Of a stretch of DNA of 64,000 nucleotides, positions 37,951 to 49,432 are shown in pieces; position 1 is the stretch's first letter, and each line of letters starts with the position of its first letter. The notes beneath the pieces were generated by a model. That model searched no databases, was not told the origin of the DNA, and saw only the letters and a list, made by a program, of their open reading frames with translations. Made by a program: the position numbers and the translations under genes. The stretch comes from Numida meleagris (lineage: Eukaryota > Chordata > Aves > Galliformes > Numididae). The stretch is taken from the NCBI RefSeq assembly GCF_002078875.1, contig NC_034409.1, positions 18,730,877-18,794,876 on the forward strand. Direction: 5' to 3'.

Positions 37951-39610
37951 CAGGGCTGACTGGGTCCTTTCCCCAGGTGCTCAATCAGTGGTTAAGGCCA
38001 TAACTCAGCAGTTCCCATATACTGTGCTATGGGGGAGACTGTAGTCTGTTTAGGCCAGGAAATACAGCGGTGCTCATACAGAGCAAGTCCTCATCCTTCT
38101 TTCTCTAAATGTTTCTATTAATTTTCCTTTTCTGTACTTCACAAAACATTAGGTTTATTGAAACAATAATTTGGCTTCTGTATAATCATAGAAATCAAGC
38201 AAATGGGAACAGCAGGGGCTAATCCTTTTCTTTACCGAATCTTGTACTAAAAATGTCACCCATGTATCCTTATTCTGTAAAAACTTACTTAAATAATAAG
38301 TTGTATTACAAAAATTAAAGCTTTGCTTTGGTTAGAATAGGTTCTCCAAGAACTTTATTTTAAATTTAAATTGTATTTTTCATTAGCTCCTATTTGCTCA
38401 AATTAGAACTCGTGTCTACAGCAACAGTACAGTTCTCCTATAAACCATTCATTTTTAGAGAAGAAGACTGAGCTATTTGTTTGCCAGGGACAGGAGTGTC
38501 TTTTTTGGATTTCCTGCTAATGCTCAATGTGGTGCTAGTGGAAACAATGCCAGCTTTCCTGGCTGGGATGGCTGTGTCAGCTGTGCCTTTGCTGCGAAGT
38601 CTCACCTTGTCTGGAAAAGGCAAAGAGAACTTGTCCCGCAAAGAGGCTAACAGGGAAAAGACCCTTTGTCATGGAGGCTAGGGCCAGCCTTGAGGTTAAA
38701 ACAGGATATCAGCAGCATGTCAGATGTTGCTGATGAACATACAATTTACTTAGAAAATTCAAAACAAACAAACCCAAAACTTAAAAACGTTATTGAAAAG
38801 TTCACCCCCATCTTGGGCGTGGCTGACTGTATTTGCACGTGTAATAGAACCTTGTTACTGTTCTTGTGCTCCTTGGCAATGTTTTTACATTTCAAAAGTA
38901 TTTTGAGTATTTCAAAGCTTCCTAAAAGTATCTTGTTAAGTAGATGGTCTTTTCCTTGCTTCGAGTGAAAAATAGATGTATTTCTTCAAATGTTCAGGGA
39001 CTATGAATTGCGTTCTCTTTCTAACCTGCCATGATGTGCACAGGATTGCAGTTCCGGGGTTCAACTGTGTGCTATAAATGTACAGTACTGTATCTTATTA
39101 CACGTATACAGGTAGGATGGAAAACCTCACCTTAGCACAAGTGAAACTCTCTAAGGCAGTAACAAAATGGCATTAATGTGAACACAAAGTTACATTTAAT
39201 GGGTGGTTATGAAGCGTTTTTAAAGCAGACCTCTTCATACCTGGTCCTTGTTACTACCAAAAGAGGTATTCATGATAATCTTAGCAGTTCAAAAGATAAT
39301 TTTTCCTTTTATTTAACATAAAAAGTTCAAGCATTTTAGTATTACGTACGACATTCTATAAAAGATCCCATTTAGATTTTGTGAGGTCTTTTTCTTGCAA
39401 TACTTCTGTGGATGTTTACAACAAGAGTCCCAGGAAGTCTCACTAGGTGTGGTGTGCATCTCCTAACGCCTTTCTCATTTTCTGTCATCCTACCTGAGAA
39501 GAACTGAGAACTCCATTTTCTCCTTTACAGATGTCTCGCTTTTAACTTTTTGGAATAGCCCTTAAAGTTCTTAAGGTTTCATTCTTGCTGAGCTTAAAGA
39601 TTAGCAACTC

Positions 39611-39631
39611 TTTTTTTTTTTTTTTTTTTTT
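39611..39631. repeat. T21 tract
   Basis: A homopolymer in ZBED4 intron 2. No hexamer signal on the other strand suggests a retrocopy. Confidence 0.9.
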
Positions 39632-40608
39632 AATTTGAAGAAACAGAAGTATCTGTACATTGCAAATGAAGAAGATGGACTCGTCAGGAGAGAGAACAAA
39701 AACCAACAACAGTAAAAAAACAAAAACAAACAAACAAACAAAACTGTTCTACTCATAACCCACTTGTTTTCTCAGCTGTACACTGTACAGGGGGAGGAAG
39801 AGAAGAGCCCATGGGCTAAGCAAAGGAATTGATCATTTGAAGTGTCAGAGGAGCTTTGCTTTGAGTTTTCTGATGCTTTTCTGAAACCTGATTGCTATTC
39901 TGTAGCAGCACGGAGTAAATGTTGTGTCTTTCATCTCTATGTTCTTTCAGAATTTATCTCTTGTTCCTGTGTTTTTGGTTGTGTTTTGTTTCCTGTTCCA
40001 TGATAATACAGATGTATGTTTCCATACTTCTCTTCTTATTTTTATCTTTGAATTTTAGCCTCCTATTTTGTTTCTGGAACATTTCCCTTCCCTTAGCCCC
40101 AAACTGTACAGCATGAGATACTGAAAGCAGTTTGGCTTATAGAATTATTTAGGGCAGGACATCAAAACAGTACATACTTCAGCTGTTTTAATTTGTTTTT
40201 TTTCTTAATAAAACTCCTTTAACTCTTCCAGCATTTCTGAGAATTGTCTCCATTTGATTAGCATGTAATACTTATTTGTCCAAAAATGCAAATGATAAAA
40301 ATGTCAAAAGAGATCTAAAATCTTCCTAGTTCTTATTTTTCACTTGGAGCAACATTTAACTGATGTGTAAGATTTGCAGCAGTCCTGCTTAAAGTTTGTT
40401 CAAATAATGGCTTAAAGCATCAGCATTTTAACAAATGATAGGCAGATCTGCAACTTTATAGGTGTGAACAGTAGCATAGAAACACATACTGAAAGTATTG
40501 TTTCGGTAGCATCACATCAGATAATGAGGAAGAAGGTTCTTCAACTCTGAAGAGATGGTTTGGATCGTAGAGAAACGTTGACATAGTTTACTTACCACGA
40601 TAAATCTG

Positions 40609-40631
40609 TTTTTTTTTTTTTTTTTTTTTTT
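40609..40631. repeat. T23 tract
   Basis: A homopolymer in ZBED4 intron 2 with no associated element recognised. Confidence 0.9.
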
Positions 40632-42991
40632 AATGAGCAATCTCTTAGTAAAAACGGTGACAGAAGTGATTAGCGTATGTACAGCCTGCTTTTTCTCCTC
40701 TATTTTTTATAGCTTGCAGCTATGGGAAGTTAGCAAAGGACATGTGAAGGAAGACAGCCACTTTTGAGATGTGGTATTTTTAGTGCACCAGGAAAGAATC
40801 AACAATTAAAGGCTTATCAGGTGGTTGGTTGTAGGTGTAAGTAGTGTTACTGTGTGTGGTGATGGATAATGTATGGTGGTACATATAACATGGTGATATT
40901 TATCTTTTTACATATAGCATTGAAATGTCATTTGTTCATCTGAGATGAAATTTGCCTTTTTTTTGTTAGTTTTGGCTGTTTGTTTTTAATTTTTGTTAAG
41001 TAAATTTCGTTTGAAATACTACAGAGTAGGGGTTTCCATGCTATGGGCTTTATAATATTTAACAGAGTTTTGCTTAAAGCTTCATAATAGAGGCTGGGGA
41101 TTCAATTAGATGAATGTTTAATAAATTAATAATGTTGAATAAAATAATAAGTTGATGAAGACTGATGTCTTTTAGAAGACAGTTTGAGTTTTGGCTCTCT
41201 ACCCTCTATCAGATATCTCTTTTATCCTAAAACAGGATGAGCAGTGAGCCTGCATCATTGAGGTCCAATGAAACCTTTGGGTACCGAGCCTGCTTACACA
41301 TCTGACAGGGCAGTAGCAAGGATGCAACAACTAAATGTTGGCAGGATGTGAATATTATGCTTGTAACACAAACATCATTATTTGTACTAGACTTTGAAAA
41401 TAATGAATACCAAATGTACAGTATTTCAACACCAGTCTCACCACCTTTTAAAAAGTTGTGTGGTTGAGAATATGCTGATATAAGAATTGAATTAAGAACC
41501 AGATCCATCCAAAAATGCTATTTTTGAGAATGAAACCTTACTTCATTTCTGCTTTACGTATATTTTGGAGTATTTTTTTTAAATGGATGCTAACCTGAAA
41601 ACCATACTGCTTCTCTTTAGTTTTGGATTTCGTGAATTATTTTCACATCTCTTTATAACAGCGTAAGAGCTGGTGTCATTCTTTGCAGGGGGAGCTAATC
41701 CTCATGCTTTCCTCCTTATGCTCGGATGCAGACAGCTTAGGGTTGGAGACAGAGGTGCTTGTGCAAGACTGGGACAGGGAGAGCCACAGCAGAAGCAGGG
41801 TTCCACTTCTTTTTTCCTGAGGTTTCAGGGAATATCTGAAAATAATGGGTGAATAGAGTCCCTTGGACTTCTTGATGTTTCCAGTAGGGGAGAAAACAGA
41901 TGTAAAACAACAACAGAAACCTAAGCTGCTTTTGAAAGAGTTGGAGGGTAAATCAGTTTGAGCTGATGACATGTTTCTCGCTCTCCATGTTAGATTTTTA
42001 ATTTCATGCTGTCCCTTTAGCAAGAGCCTGGGACCAAAACTGTCACTTCTGAGCTGTGCTGCTGCTTGTTATCTTCCTTCAGTGTTCTTAATTCAGCAAT
42101 GATAGGGAAAACTGAGGGGGGAGAGAGGAGTCCAGAGACAGCTGCACCAAAAAATATGACTTTACACTAGCTGGTCTATCACATGACTAAATATAAAATA
42201 ATCCATATTTGCAGTAAAATTACTTCATGTTTTGGGGGGTGGGAGCCAAGAAGGGGAGGAGTACATCTAGCTGGTAGTCTTTGTATCTTTTCAGTCTCTG
42301 TACTTTGGCTCCATTCCTGCATTTGTAATTAGGGTTGCGCACCTAGGCTGTTACGATAGTTATGGCTATAACATGGCTCTCCACACCTTGTTTTTTCTCT
42401 GGCTGCAATGAATGACTGCTTTAGGCCTCACCTTACACCAGGCACTGAGGTGTTTTTATTAACGTGAAAAGGCATTAAAGATCTTCAAGTTTTGACAAAT
42501 CAGATCAGGACAGGTAGCACAAGAGCACCAGGGAGCTCATGTGCCTTTCTTGAAGGCTCGTTCCTTCTGCCTCATCTCTCAGGTCTCTCAGCACGTACCT
42601 TTTGTCCCATGACTTTTCTCAGCCCTTTTTTCTTTCCCTCTTTGTGCACCAGACTGGGTACGTTTTCTCTGTGTGAATTGTCTTAGCTTCAGGGATGTGG
42701 GAGTTAAGGGCATCAGCTGCCCTGCCAGAATGCTACCCCTCTCCTTCCAGCCTAGCACAGCTCCTGTGCGTGGCATCCTGCTCAGCCTCACACCTATGAA
42801 ATCCTCAGCCTTTGAGGAAGGAATACCACTTTTTAAATTTAATTTCATTTTTTTCCTCTACCACCAGCCATAGTCTTTTCTTGTACATGCAGACATACTA
42901 AACTGGATACCCCCTAGGGCATTCTAGGATTTTTATCTACCAAGATGTTTGCATCAGTCCAAAATAGAATCTTAAAAATAATTACAAAAGC

Positions 42992-43010
42992 TTTTTTTTT
43001 TTTTTTTTTT
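42992..43010. repeat. T19 tract
   Basis: A homopolymer about 200 bp left of the large CR1 fragment. It is unrelated to the CR1 3' end, which lacks poly(A). Confidence 0.9.
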
Positions 43011-43218
43011 GTCCCCTTCATTACAGAATCATATCAGGAATATTTAGTGAACCGTAATCCGGTAAAACATAGTAAAGATGACCCCATAAAACTCATGTTG
43101 GAATAGATTAAAGAGAAAAGAAAAAGCATTGAAGCCCTCTTAACTGGGAGGGGGTCACGTAGGGAGAAATTTAGCCCAGGAGCTTGTGGCTAAACAAGAG
43201 AAACCTAGATTCTACTAT

Positions 43219-43832
43219 TTCATAGAATCATAGAATGGTTTGGGTTGGAAGGGACCTTGAAGATCACTTAGTTCCAACCCTCCTGCTATAGGCAGGGACA
43301 CCTTCCTCTAGACCAGGTTGCTCAAAGCCTCATCCAGCCTGGCCTTGAACACCTCCAGGGAGGGGGCATCCACAACCTCACTGGGCAACCTGTTCCAGTG
43401 TCTCACCACCCTCACAGTAAATAATTTCTTCCCAATATCTAGTCTAAATCTCCCCTCTTCCAGTTCATAGCCATTTCCCTTTGTCCTGTTGCTACATGCC
43501 CTTATTAAAAAAAGTCCCTCCCCAGCTTTCCTGTAGGCCCCCTCCAGGTCCTGGAAGGCTGCTATAAGGTCCCCCCAGAGCCTTCTCTTCTACAGACTGA
43601 AAAGCCTTAGCTCTCTCAGCCTGTCCTCGTAGGGGAGGTGCTCCAGCCCCCTGATCATCTCTGTGGCCCTCATCTGTACTTGCTCCAGCAGCTCCATGTC
43701 CTTGTATTGGGGCCTCCAGAACAGGATCCAGTACTCCGGGTGGTGTCTCAGGAGAGCAGAGTAGAGGGGAAGAATCACCTCCCTCGACCTGCTGGTCATG
43801 CTTCTCTTGATGCAACCCAGGATACGGTTGGC
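43219..43832 (-). mobile_element. CR1 LINE 3' fragment with end of ORF2 (about 610 bp)
   Basis: This is the longest and best preserved repeat in the window. It starts at TCATAGAATCATAGAATGGT (the CR1 3' terminal repeat on the minus strand) and extends through the 3' UTR into the C-terminal end of the CR1 reverse-transcriptase ORF. It breaks off near CCCAGGATACGGTTGGC at the right. The 5' truncation is typical of target-primed reverse transcription. It sits in ZBED4 intron 2, antisense to the gene. Confidence 0.95.
43308..43832 (-). pseudogene. CR1 ORF2 C-terminal remnant, one internal stop
   Basis: On the minus strand the frame reads a typical CR1 reverse-transcriptase C-terminus ([20 protein letters not shown], then LFSL). 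An in-frame TAG lies at 43,592-43,590, where CR1 proteins normally have Glu in the SLE-KRRL motif. After that stop the same frame is open again (KRRLWGDLIAAFQDL) down to a natural-looking TAG at 43,310-43,308. Apart from this one stop the remnant keeps its frame, so the insertion is comparatively young. It lacks the endonuclease and catalytic polymerase regions and is inactive. Confidence 0.85.
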
Positions 43833-46800
43833 AGTTTCTCAGCCAATATTCGAAAAGGTTGTATTTTTATCATTTCTATATATCGCTTCTTAATGATAAA
43901 AGTAGAAAAAAAAAGCAGACTAAATTGTTGAAACTTTAAAAGAAAGAGCAACGAAAAAAATAACTTCTGGCTTCAATATTGTAGTGGTTGGTTTTTTTTT
44001 TCGTCTCTCGTAAGGGAGTACTTTTAAAAGTAATTGCTTCCATCATTTTTTTCATTTTATGCCCTTCTGTTTTTTATTTTCTTTGATATAATTTTGTTGA
44101 TGGTGTTTCCTATCCCATTAACATAGACTTCTGAGATTTTTTTAACATGTTTTCTATGAAGTACATAAATTCCTATAAGCTTCAAATCTTTGATATTATG
44201 TTAATGTCTAATATTACTTGTCCTATTTGTTATATTCTGTCTCAATATTAAGTTAGGGTGAAGAATATTCCTATCAGCAAGGAGCAATATGCAGCATTGG
44301 TGGTGATGTTTCCATACTTCACTCTTTTGTGTCCAGATGGAGCATTTGGGGTTGCAGACAGGAGACGGTATTTTGCAAACTGGAGAGAATACCTTTGTAA
44401 AACCACAAAAATTATGGGTTAATGTAGTGTGGACTGCAACTCATAGACGTTCAGGATTAAAGGAAGTAGCTGTAGCTCTGCCTTTCAGGTGTCTAGAATA
44501 GTAATGGAATAAAAAGATGGCTTTACCCTTTTTTCTCTCCCAGCAGTCCTCCACAAATCATACTTTCCATGAGGTCCAGAACAACTTGTTTCTTTCATTA
44601 AGCCTAATTTTCTCTACTTTGATCCCAGTTATGTAGTTACATCCATTAGTTCATGCTTGTATGTCTGTGCAGGTTCCTGTGAACTTCAGTGAGACCTGAG
44701 CATAGGACCCACATCCTGGCAGAGTGTAACTAACCTGCTAATGTTGACATCTCTTCTAATACCGCATTTTAATCACTCAGCATCTTGCAGGCTTCCCTAG
44801 TTCTGTACAGGTGAGCTGTGACCAACACCTTGTTGGAGTAAGTCTCTGCAGAAAAAATCTGTTACTGTTCTTAATTTTGCTACTTCGGGAGGTTTGTAAC
44901 AGGGAGTAAGGTTTCTCTAGGCTATACCTTCATCAAGGTTTGTTTATTTTTACAGTTTTTTGGGATGGTGTTGTTTTTCAAGAAAATATTACTTAATTAG
45001 CATAGTACCTGCCATTGAAGTGGAAGCTAATAATAATTTCTTAAAATGTTTCTTTCTCATTGGCTGTATAATTGTAAGCATTTTCTTTTCACTTGGTGCT
45101 GTTAATGATGCCTGTAGAATTTCAAAAATAAACAAGATTAGCACTATTTATTCTAAACTGACATTCATTTGTGCAAGTTGTTTTTAATGTATTTTATACT
45201 TCCTACTCACAAAATCTATCAGATTCTTGAAGCTAGTAAATAGTTTTGCTTTCACTTTGCATTCATATTGAACATCTTTCTTGAAACCACTTACTCTTGC
45301 ATTTTGCAGATGTGTGCATGGCTAATAATTTAAAGTTTATAGTTCTAAATTGACTTCTCTAGTTAGATTCAGATTTGTTAGTTTTGCAGTTAGATTCTGT
45401 AATATAATCAATACCATGATTATCACCTGGCTACTCAGTCTAAAATGTAAAATTGTTTAAAACTTGCAGGACACTTCTCTGCTTTACAAATAAATGATTT
45501 GCTCATGACTCAGTGTTCTTGCGTGCTTTTCATACTTCTCTGTACGGTAATACATGTCAACACAACTGCAGAACACCGGTATTTCTCTTCTTCACCCTAT
45601 TCCTAGTGAGTTCTTCAGGTCACAGCAGTCTGCTGTGTCATTCGTTGGATCAGTGACGTTCTCCTGACATTTCTCGTCAACCACTGTACACTCTCAGTAA
45701 TCCAATTTTGAATGGAAAATCCTATAAAATGTTTCTGCAGGCTTCTGACCACAGCAAGCCACTGATTGTCTACTGCCATTTAGGGACTAATAGTCTGAGA
45801 GCGGATTTGAGTAGATAATTGTTCTCTAGTTTATTTTCTTTTCATTTATTTTTCCTTGAAGATTTTTTTTTGCCAGAAGTCTCAGTTCATAGAATTGTAG
45901 CTACTTAAGTGATCGTAAACAAATTCGTAATTTGTTCTAGGGTACCATAAAATTTTAAAATTGGATGGTACGTTGTATTTGTTTTTGAAACAGACTGATT
46001 CTTGCAAGGAGTTGGCCTGGGAGGCAGAGATTAAAAATCTCTCTCTCTTTCTAAGTCTATGTTATACATGTTGAGGTCTATATTCTAATGAAAATTTCCT
46101 TCTCACCCCCAGGGGTGCTAGAGGGGAGGGAATTCAACTTAATTTTACAGCCTGACATAGTAAAACTCATAGTAATAGAGACCAGACTTGGAAGTTTAAA
46201 AGAAAATGGAGAAAAATTACATACAAAATTTTCCAAGGAGCATCGAACTTCTGGAATTTCTTGGGGGACTGTGGTTGCCTGTCAAATAGACTGAACATGT
46301 TTTCTTGCCTTAAACTTGGATATAAATAAAATAGTGGAATTAATAACACTGCTGATAGCATAGCCCCCCTACTAATGCTAAGCATGAGTACATAAGTACT
46401 ATGTAGCTGCAAAGGGAGATGTATGTTAATTGCACAAATAGGGGACAGAAAAATATGTGAATCAGCAATTAAAGAATGAAAATCTGCAAGTTAAAACAAA
46501 AGATACTGAATAAGCAGGAAGCATTTCTGGTGGAACCAGAACAGTTTCTGGTCCTAAAGAAAATGAGATAATCGTGTCAGGAGCAGATGAGATTACTTCC
46601 CACGCCCCTTTTTTGGTAGAGAAGATGACAAGCATTAAAAGCACCAAGCAACAGCAAGGAAAAATAGGGAAGAAGGTCTACAACCACAGTTCCTTCTTGG
46701 AGGCTAACTCTTATCTATCCACCTCAACTTGAACTGAGACCATCAAGGAACATAGCCATCAATATTTAACTGCCTGGCTTCTGCTCAGTGGTATCTTGTA

Positions 46801-47686
46801 CTGAAAGGTAATTTAGGATAAGATGATTAGGGCCTATTTGAATATGTGGTGATAATGACTGGTAGTGATTAAGAACTAACCATTGTCAATGTGTATTGTT
46901 AATGAACATCGATCTAGTAAGGTATTGTTAGGAAGTTTGCAGTTGGGCTCCTTCATCAGTCTTCTAAATCTTCCCATCACAGCAACCTTAAGTTCAGCTG
47001 CATTAAGTGGTTACCTGGGGCAAGGACAAGCGAAGCATCTGCATGGATTTTTTTTCCTATAAAAGCCTAGAACTGTCCTTTTTTTTGTTTTTTTTTTCTT
47101 TTTCCTTGATGGTAGTGTTTGGTTTTTGTGTGCATGTGTGTGGTTTTTATTTTCTTTTTCTTTCCTTTATTTTTTTCTCCCTCATGCAAAAGAAGTTAGT
47201 TACAGGCTAGAGCTGTGGTTACCTGTTTTGAGGCAAAGAAATTGTTTTCATCAGAAGCTGTTGCTGATGGGTATTTGTATTATGTGTGAATCCAGCTAAG
47301 AATTTGCAATGTGCTTACTGTAGTTTGGCACTTACATGCATAATTTATATTCTCTAAACTCTGCATTGAATATTTGCAAGACTTTCTATTTCATGATCCC
47401 ATGTCACAACAATTCACTAAATATTCACGCTTTTGCATGTTTGCAGTACTAATTCTGGTCTCAAAAACTAGATCAAATTCACATGAAGAATTTAAAAATC
47501 CCATTTGATTGACTTCTATTCAAAGCGTTGACTGTCTTATGCTCTCATCCTCATCCCAGATGCATATGCTTCCATATCATCAATATGGGTGTGATTGTTA
47601 ACTTCTGTTTCATTCAGTGTTATATCGAGGGTTGTAAATTTAGTTTCTGCTGCCAGAACTGATTTCACAAACCTGTGGAAAGCACT

Positions 47687-47726
47687 GGGTAGTGTGTTAG
47701 TGAGTTGGGTAGTGTGTTAGTGAGTC
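47687..47726. repeat. Two-copy 20-bp tandem repeat
   Basis: The unit GGGTAGTGTGTTAGTGAGTT is followed directly by a second copy differing only in the last base (C). It is a recent local duplication in ZBED4 intron 2. Confidence 0.9.
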
Positions 47727-49027
47727 GGCTCATGGAAATGTAAGGTTCTTTTTTTTTTTTTTTCCTTCTGGTGTCTCCCTTTCCCAGAATTGGAGTTCTC
47801 TTCTGGTGTCTGAAAGTATCCCTTTTTTTTTTTTTCTTTTTTCTTTTTTTTTCCCTCTCTGTGAAGGAGAGAGAAAACACAAATACTAAAACTTTCACAG
47901 AAAGAAAAAGCAGAAAAGCACAGTGGCTGCCTTCCTCTTTGCAAAATTTTGATGGGTCTGTCTCTCTTGTCTTTAAATAGTTGTTAATAAGCTGATTGCC
48001 TTTCCTTTTCTCTGCTTCTTCTGCTCCAGTGGAAAAAAGGAGAAGATATTACTACAATACGTTTTAAAGAAGTCTGAAATCCAGAGAAAACTAGTTCTTA
48101 GTTGTTCTTTTTGTCTTCTCTTGCAAACAAACTGTGGAGACATTAACAATAGGAACCTCAAAGCTAGTATCTTGTTGGTCTGGATACAAAAGAAAATGTC
48201 TGTGTGTACAACCTCAACCTATGTATGTATCTTGTAGCTGTGAATAATTTCACCTTTTGTCTGCTGAAATTCTCCTCGTTTGAATAACATAAAAATTGTG
48301 TGATAAATTCAAATTTGTGTGTCTTATCTTCAGATGAAAGCTGCATAAAATCAATTTTGCACAAATTGCAGTGGATAGTGTAGCATCAGCTCTGTGGTTG
48401 AAAAATGTTTTTTGTTGGTAATACAAAAGAAAATGAAAGAGTTTGGCAAAATTTAGAATTCAGATAAAAATGTAGGAAAAATAAAAATTCAAAACAGAGT
48501 GGCTGACAAATGCAGACATCTTCAGGCTTCTGTGGGGCTGGTGGGGCTCTTTGTTTTTGTGCCAGAGGATAACTTTACATTTGTATTTAAGTGAATGTTT
48601 CTGTGCTAACATGACTAATTGCCTGCTTGTCTTCATAAATGTCTGTAGCTGTATGGACGTGTGTGTATGTATGACTATGCAGTGGTTGAATTAGGATGCA
48701 TGGTGAGGTGTAGGTATGTAGAAACAAACACAGAAGAAGTGCATGGACTGTAGATACTGACAATGCTTAATCAGAGCTGTGTGTGTAGATACGTATTTGC
48801 CCACTACTGCTCAATATAATAGATGCATTGAGTAAATTTATGGTCTTGTTCTTGTTTTGATTAAGGGGAAGGAAGGGAATGCCAATAGCATTTGACTGAT
48901 TTTTTTTTACCTTAAAGAAAATAGGGAAAAAATACTGAACATTTATTGCATGTTCTTAGTTCACATTGTTTACTAGTTGTTCAGAATGTGTCAATCAACA
49001 TTTGTCATCTGATTGTTTCATTTCTAG

Positions 49028-49129
49028 ATGGTGCAAAAGAATCACAGTTGCCCAAACAAGATGAACAGAATGGCTTCCTTGACCAAGAAAATAGAACATG
49101 CGTTTTTTAGGATGATGTCTACAACATGA
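49028..49129 (+). CDS. Upstream ORF in ZBED4 leader (33 codons)
   Basis: The first three bases of the exon are ATG, which opens a 33-codon frame beginning MVQKNHSCPNKMNRMASLTK and ending TGA at 49,127-49,129. If exon 1 (ending GGGGAG) is spliced directly to this exon the context becomes GAGATGG, with G at -3 and G at +4, a strong start. If the 75-bp exon is included the base at -3 becomes T and the start is weaker. A second short frame (ATG at 49,125) overlaps the end of this one. The likely role is translational control of ZBED4; a functional peptide is not implied. Confidence 0.4.
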   Translation: MVQKNHSCPNKMNRMASLTKKIEHAFFRMMSTT

Positions 49130-49432
49130 AGCATTTAACAGTAGCTGCCTTTGAGAACGTTCTTCTATGACCTGAAATGTCCTGATCCTGGGGAAAAAAA
49201 TGAGATTCCATTAATTAAGTCTATAATTTCTTAATGCATCCTTATGACTAATCATATTTGCGTCTGCACAACACAGATACAGAATTCATAAACCAGAGAT
49301 TATTTTAACACGTACATTTCTGTTTGTGCATTCAGTATACAAGATACATCATTTTTATCAAATTTTAAATAATCTTTTAAATTATCTGTATTTATTGATA
49401 AATGAAGACTTGGCAAGAGGAATTTGTCAGCC
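49028..49432 (+). other. ZBED4: ZBED4 5' UTR within the coding exon
   Basis: These 405 nt lie between the TTTCATTTCTAG acceptor and the ZBED4 start codon. The segment contains several upstream ATGs followed by short frames, so scanning ribosomes would meet them before the main start. None is in frame with ZBED4 without an intervening stop. Confidence 0.75.

Larger units (their letters stand above)
34884..49027 (+). other. ZBED4: ZBED4 intron 2 (14.1 kb)
   Basis: The intron ends at the strong acceptor TTTCATTTCTAG (49,027) before the coding exon. Apart from three CR1 fragments (36.1, 36.6 and 43.2 kb), poly-T tracts, a two-copy 20-bp tandem repeat at 47.69 kb and the inverted-repeat cluster at 37.8 kb, I see no feature. 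No protein-coding gene was recognised inside it. Confidence 0.7.

Noticed and set aside
41676..42023. 115-codon minus-strand frame in ZBED4 intron 2
   Set aside because: It has a low-complexity Ser/Leu-rich composition with no homologous feature, and frames of this length are expected by chance in 64 kb.
39611..43010. T19-T23 tracts as poly(A) tails of minus-strand retrocopies
   Set aside because: No AATAAA hexamer on the minus strand lies at the right distance and no transcript-like sequence adjoins them.
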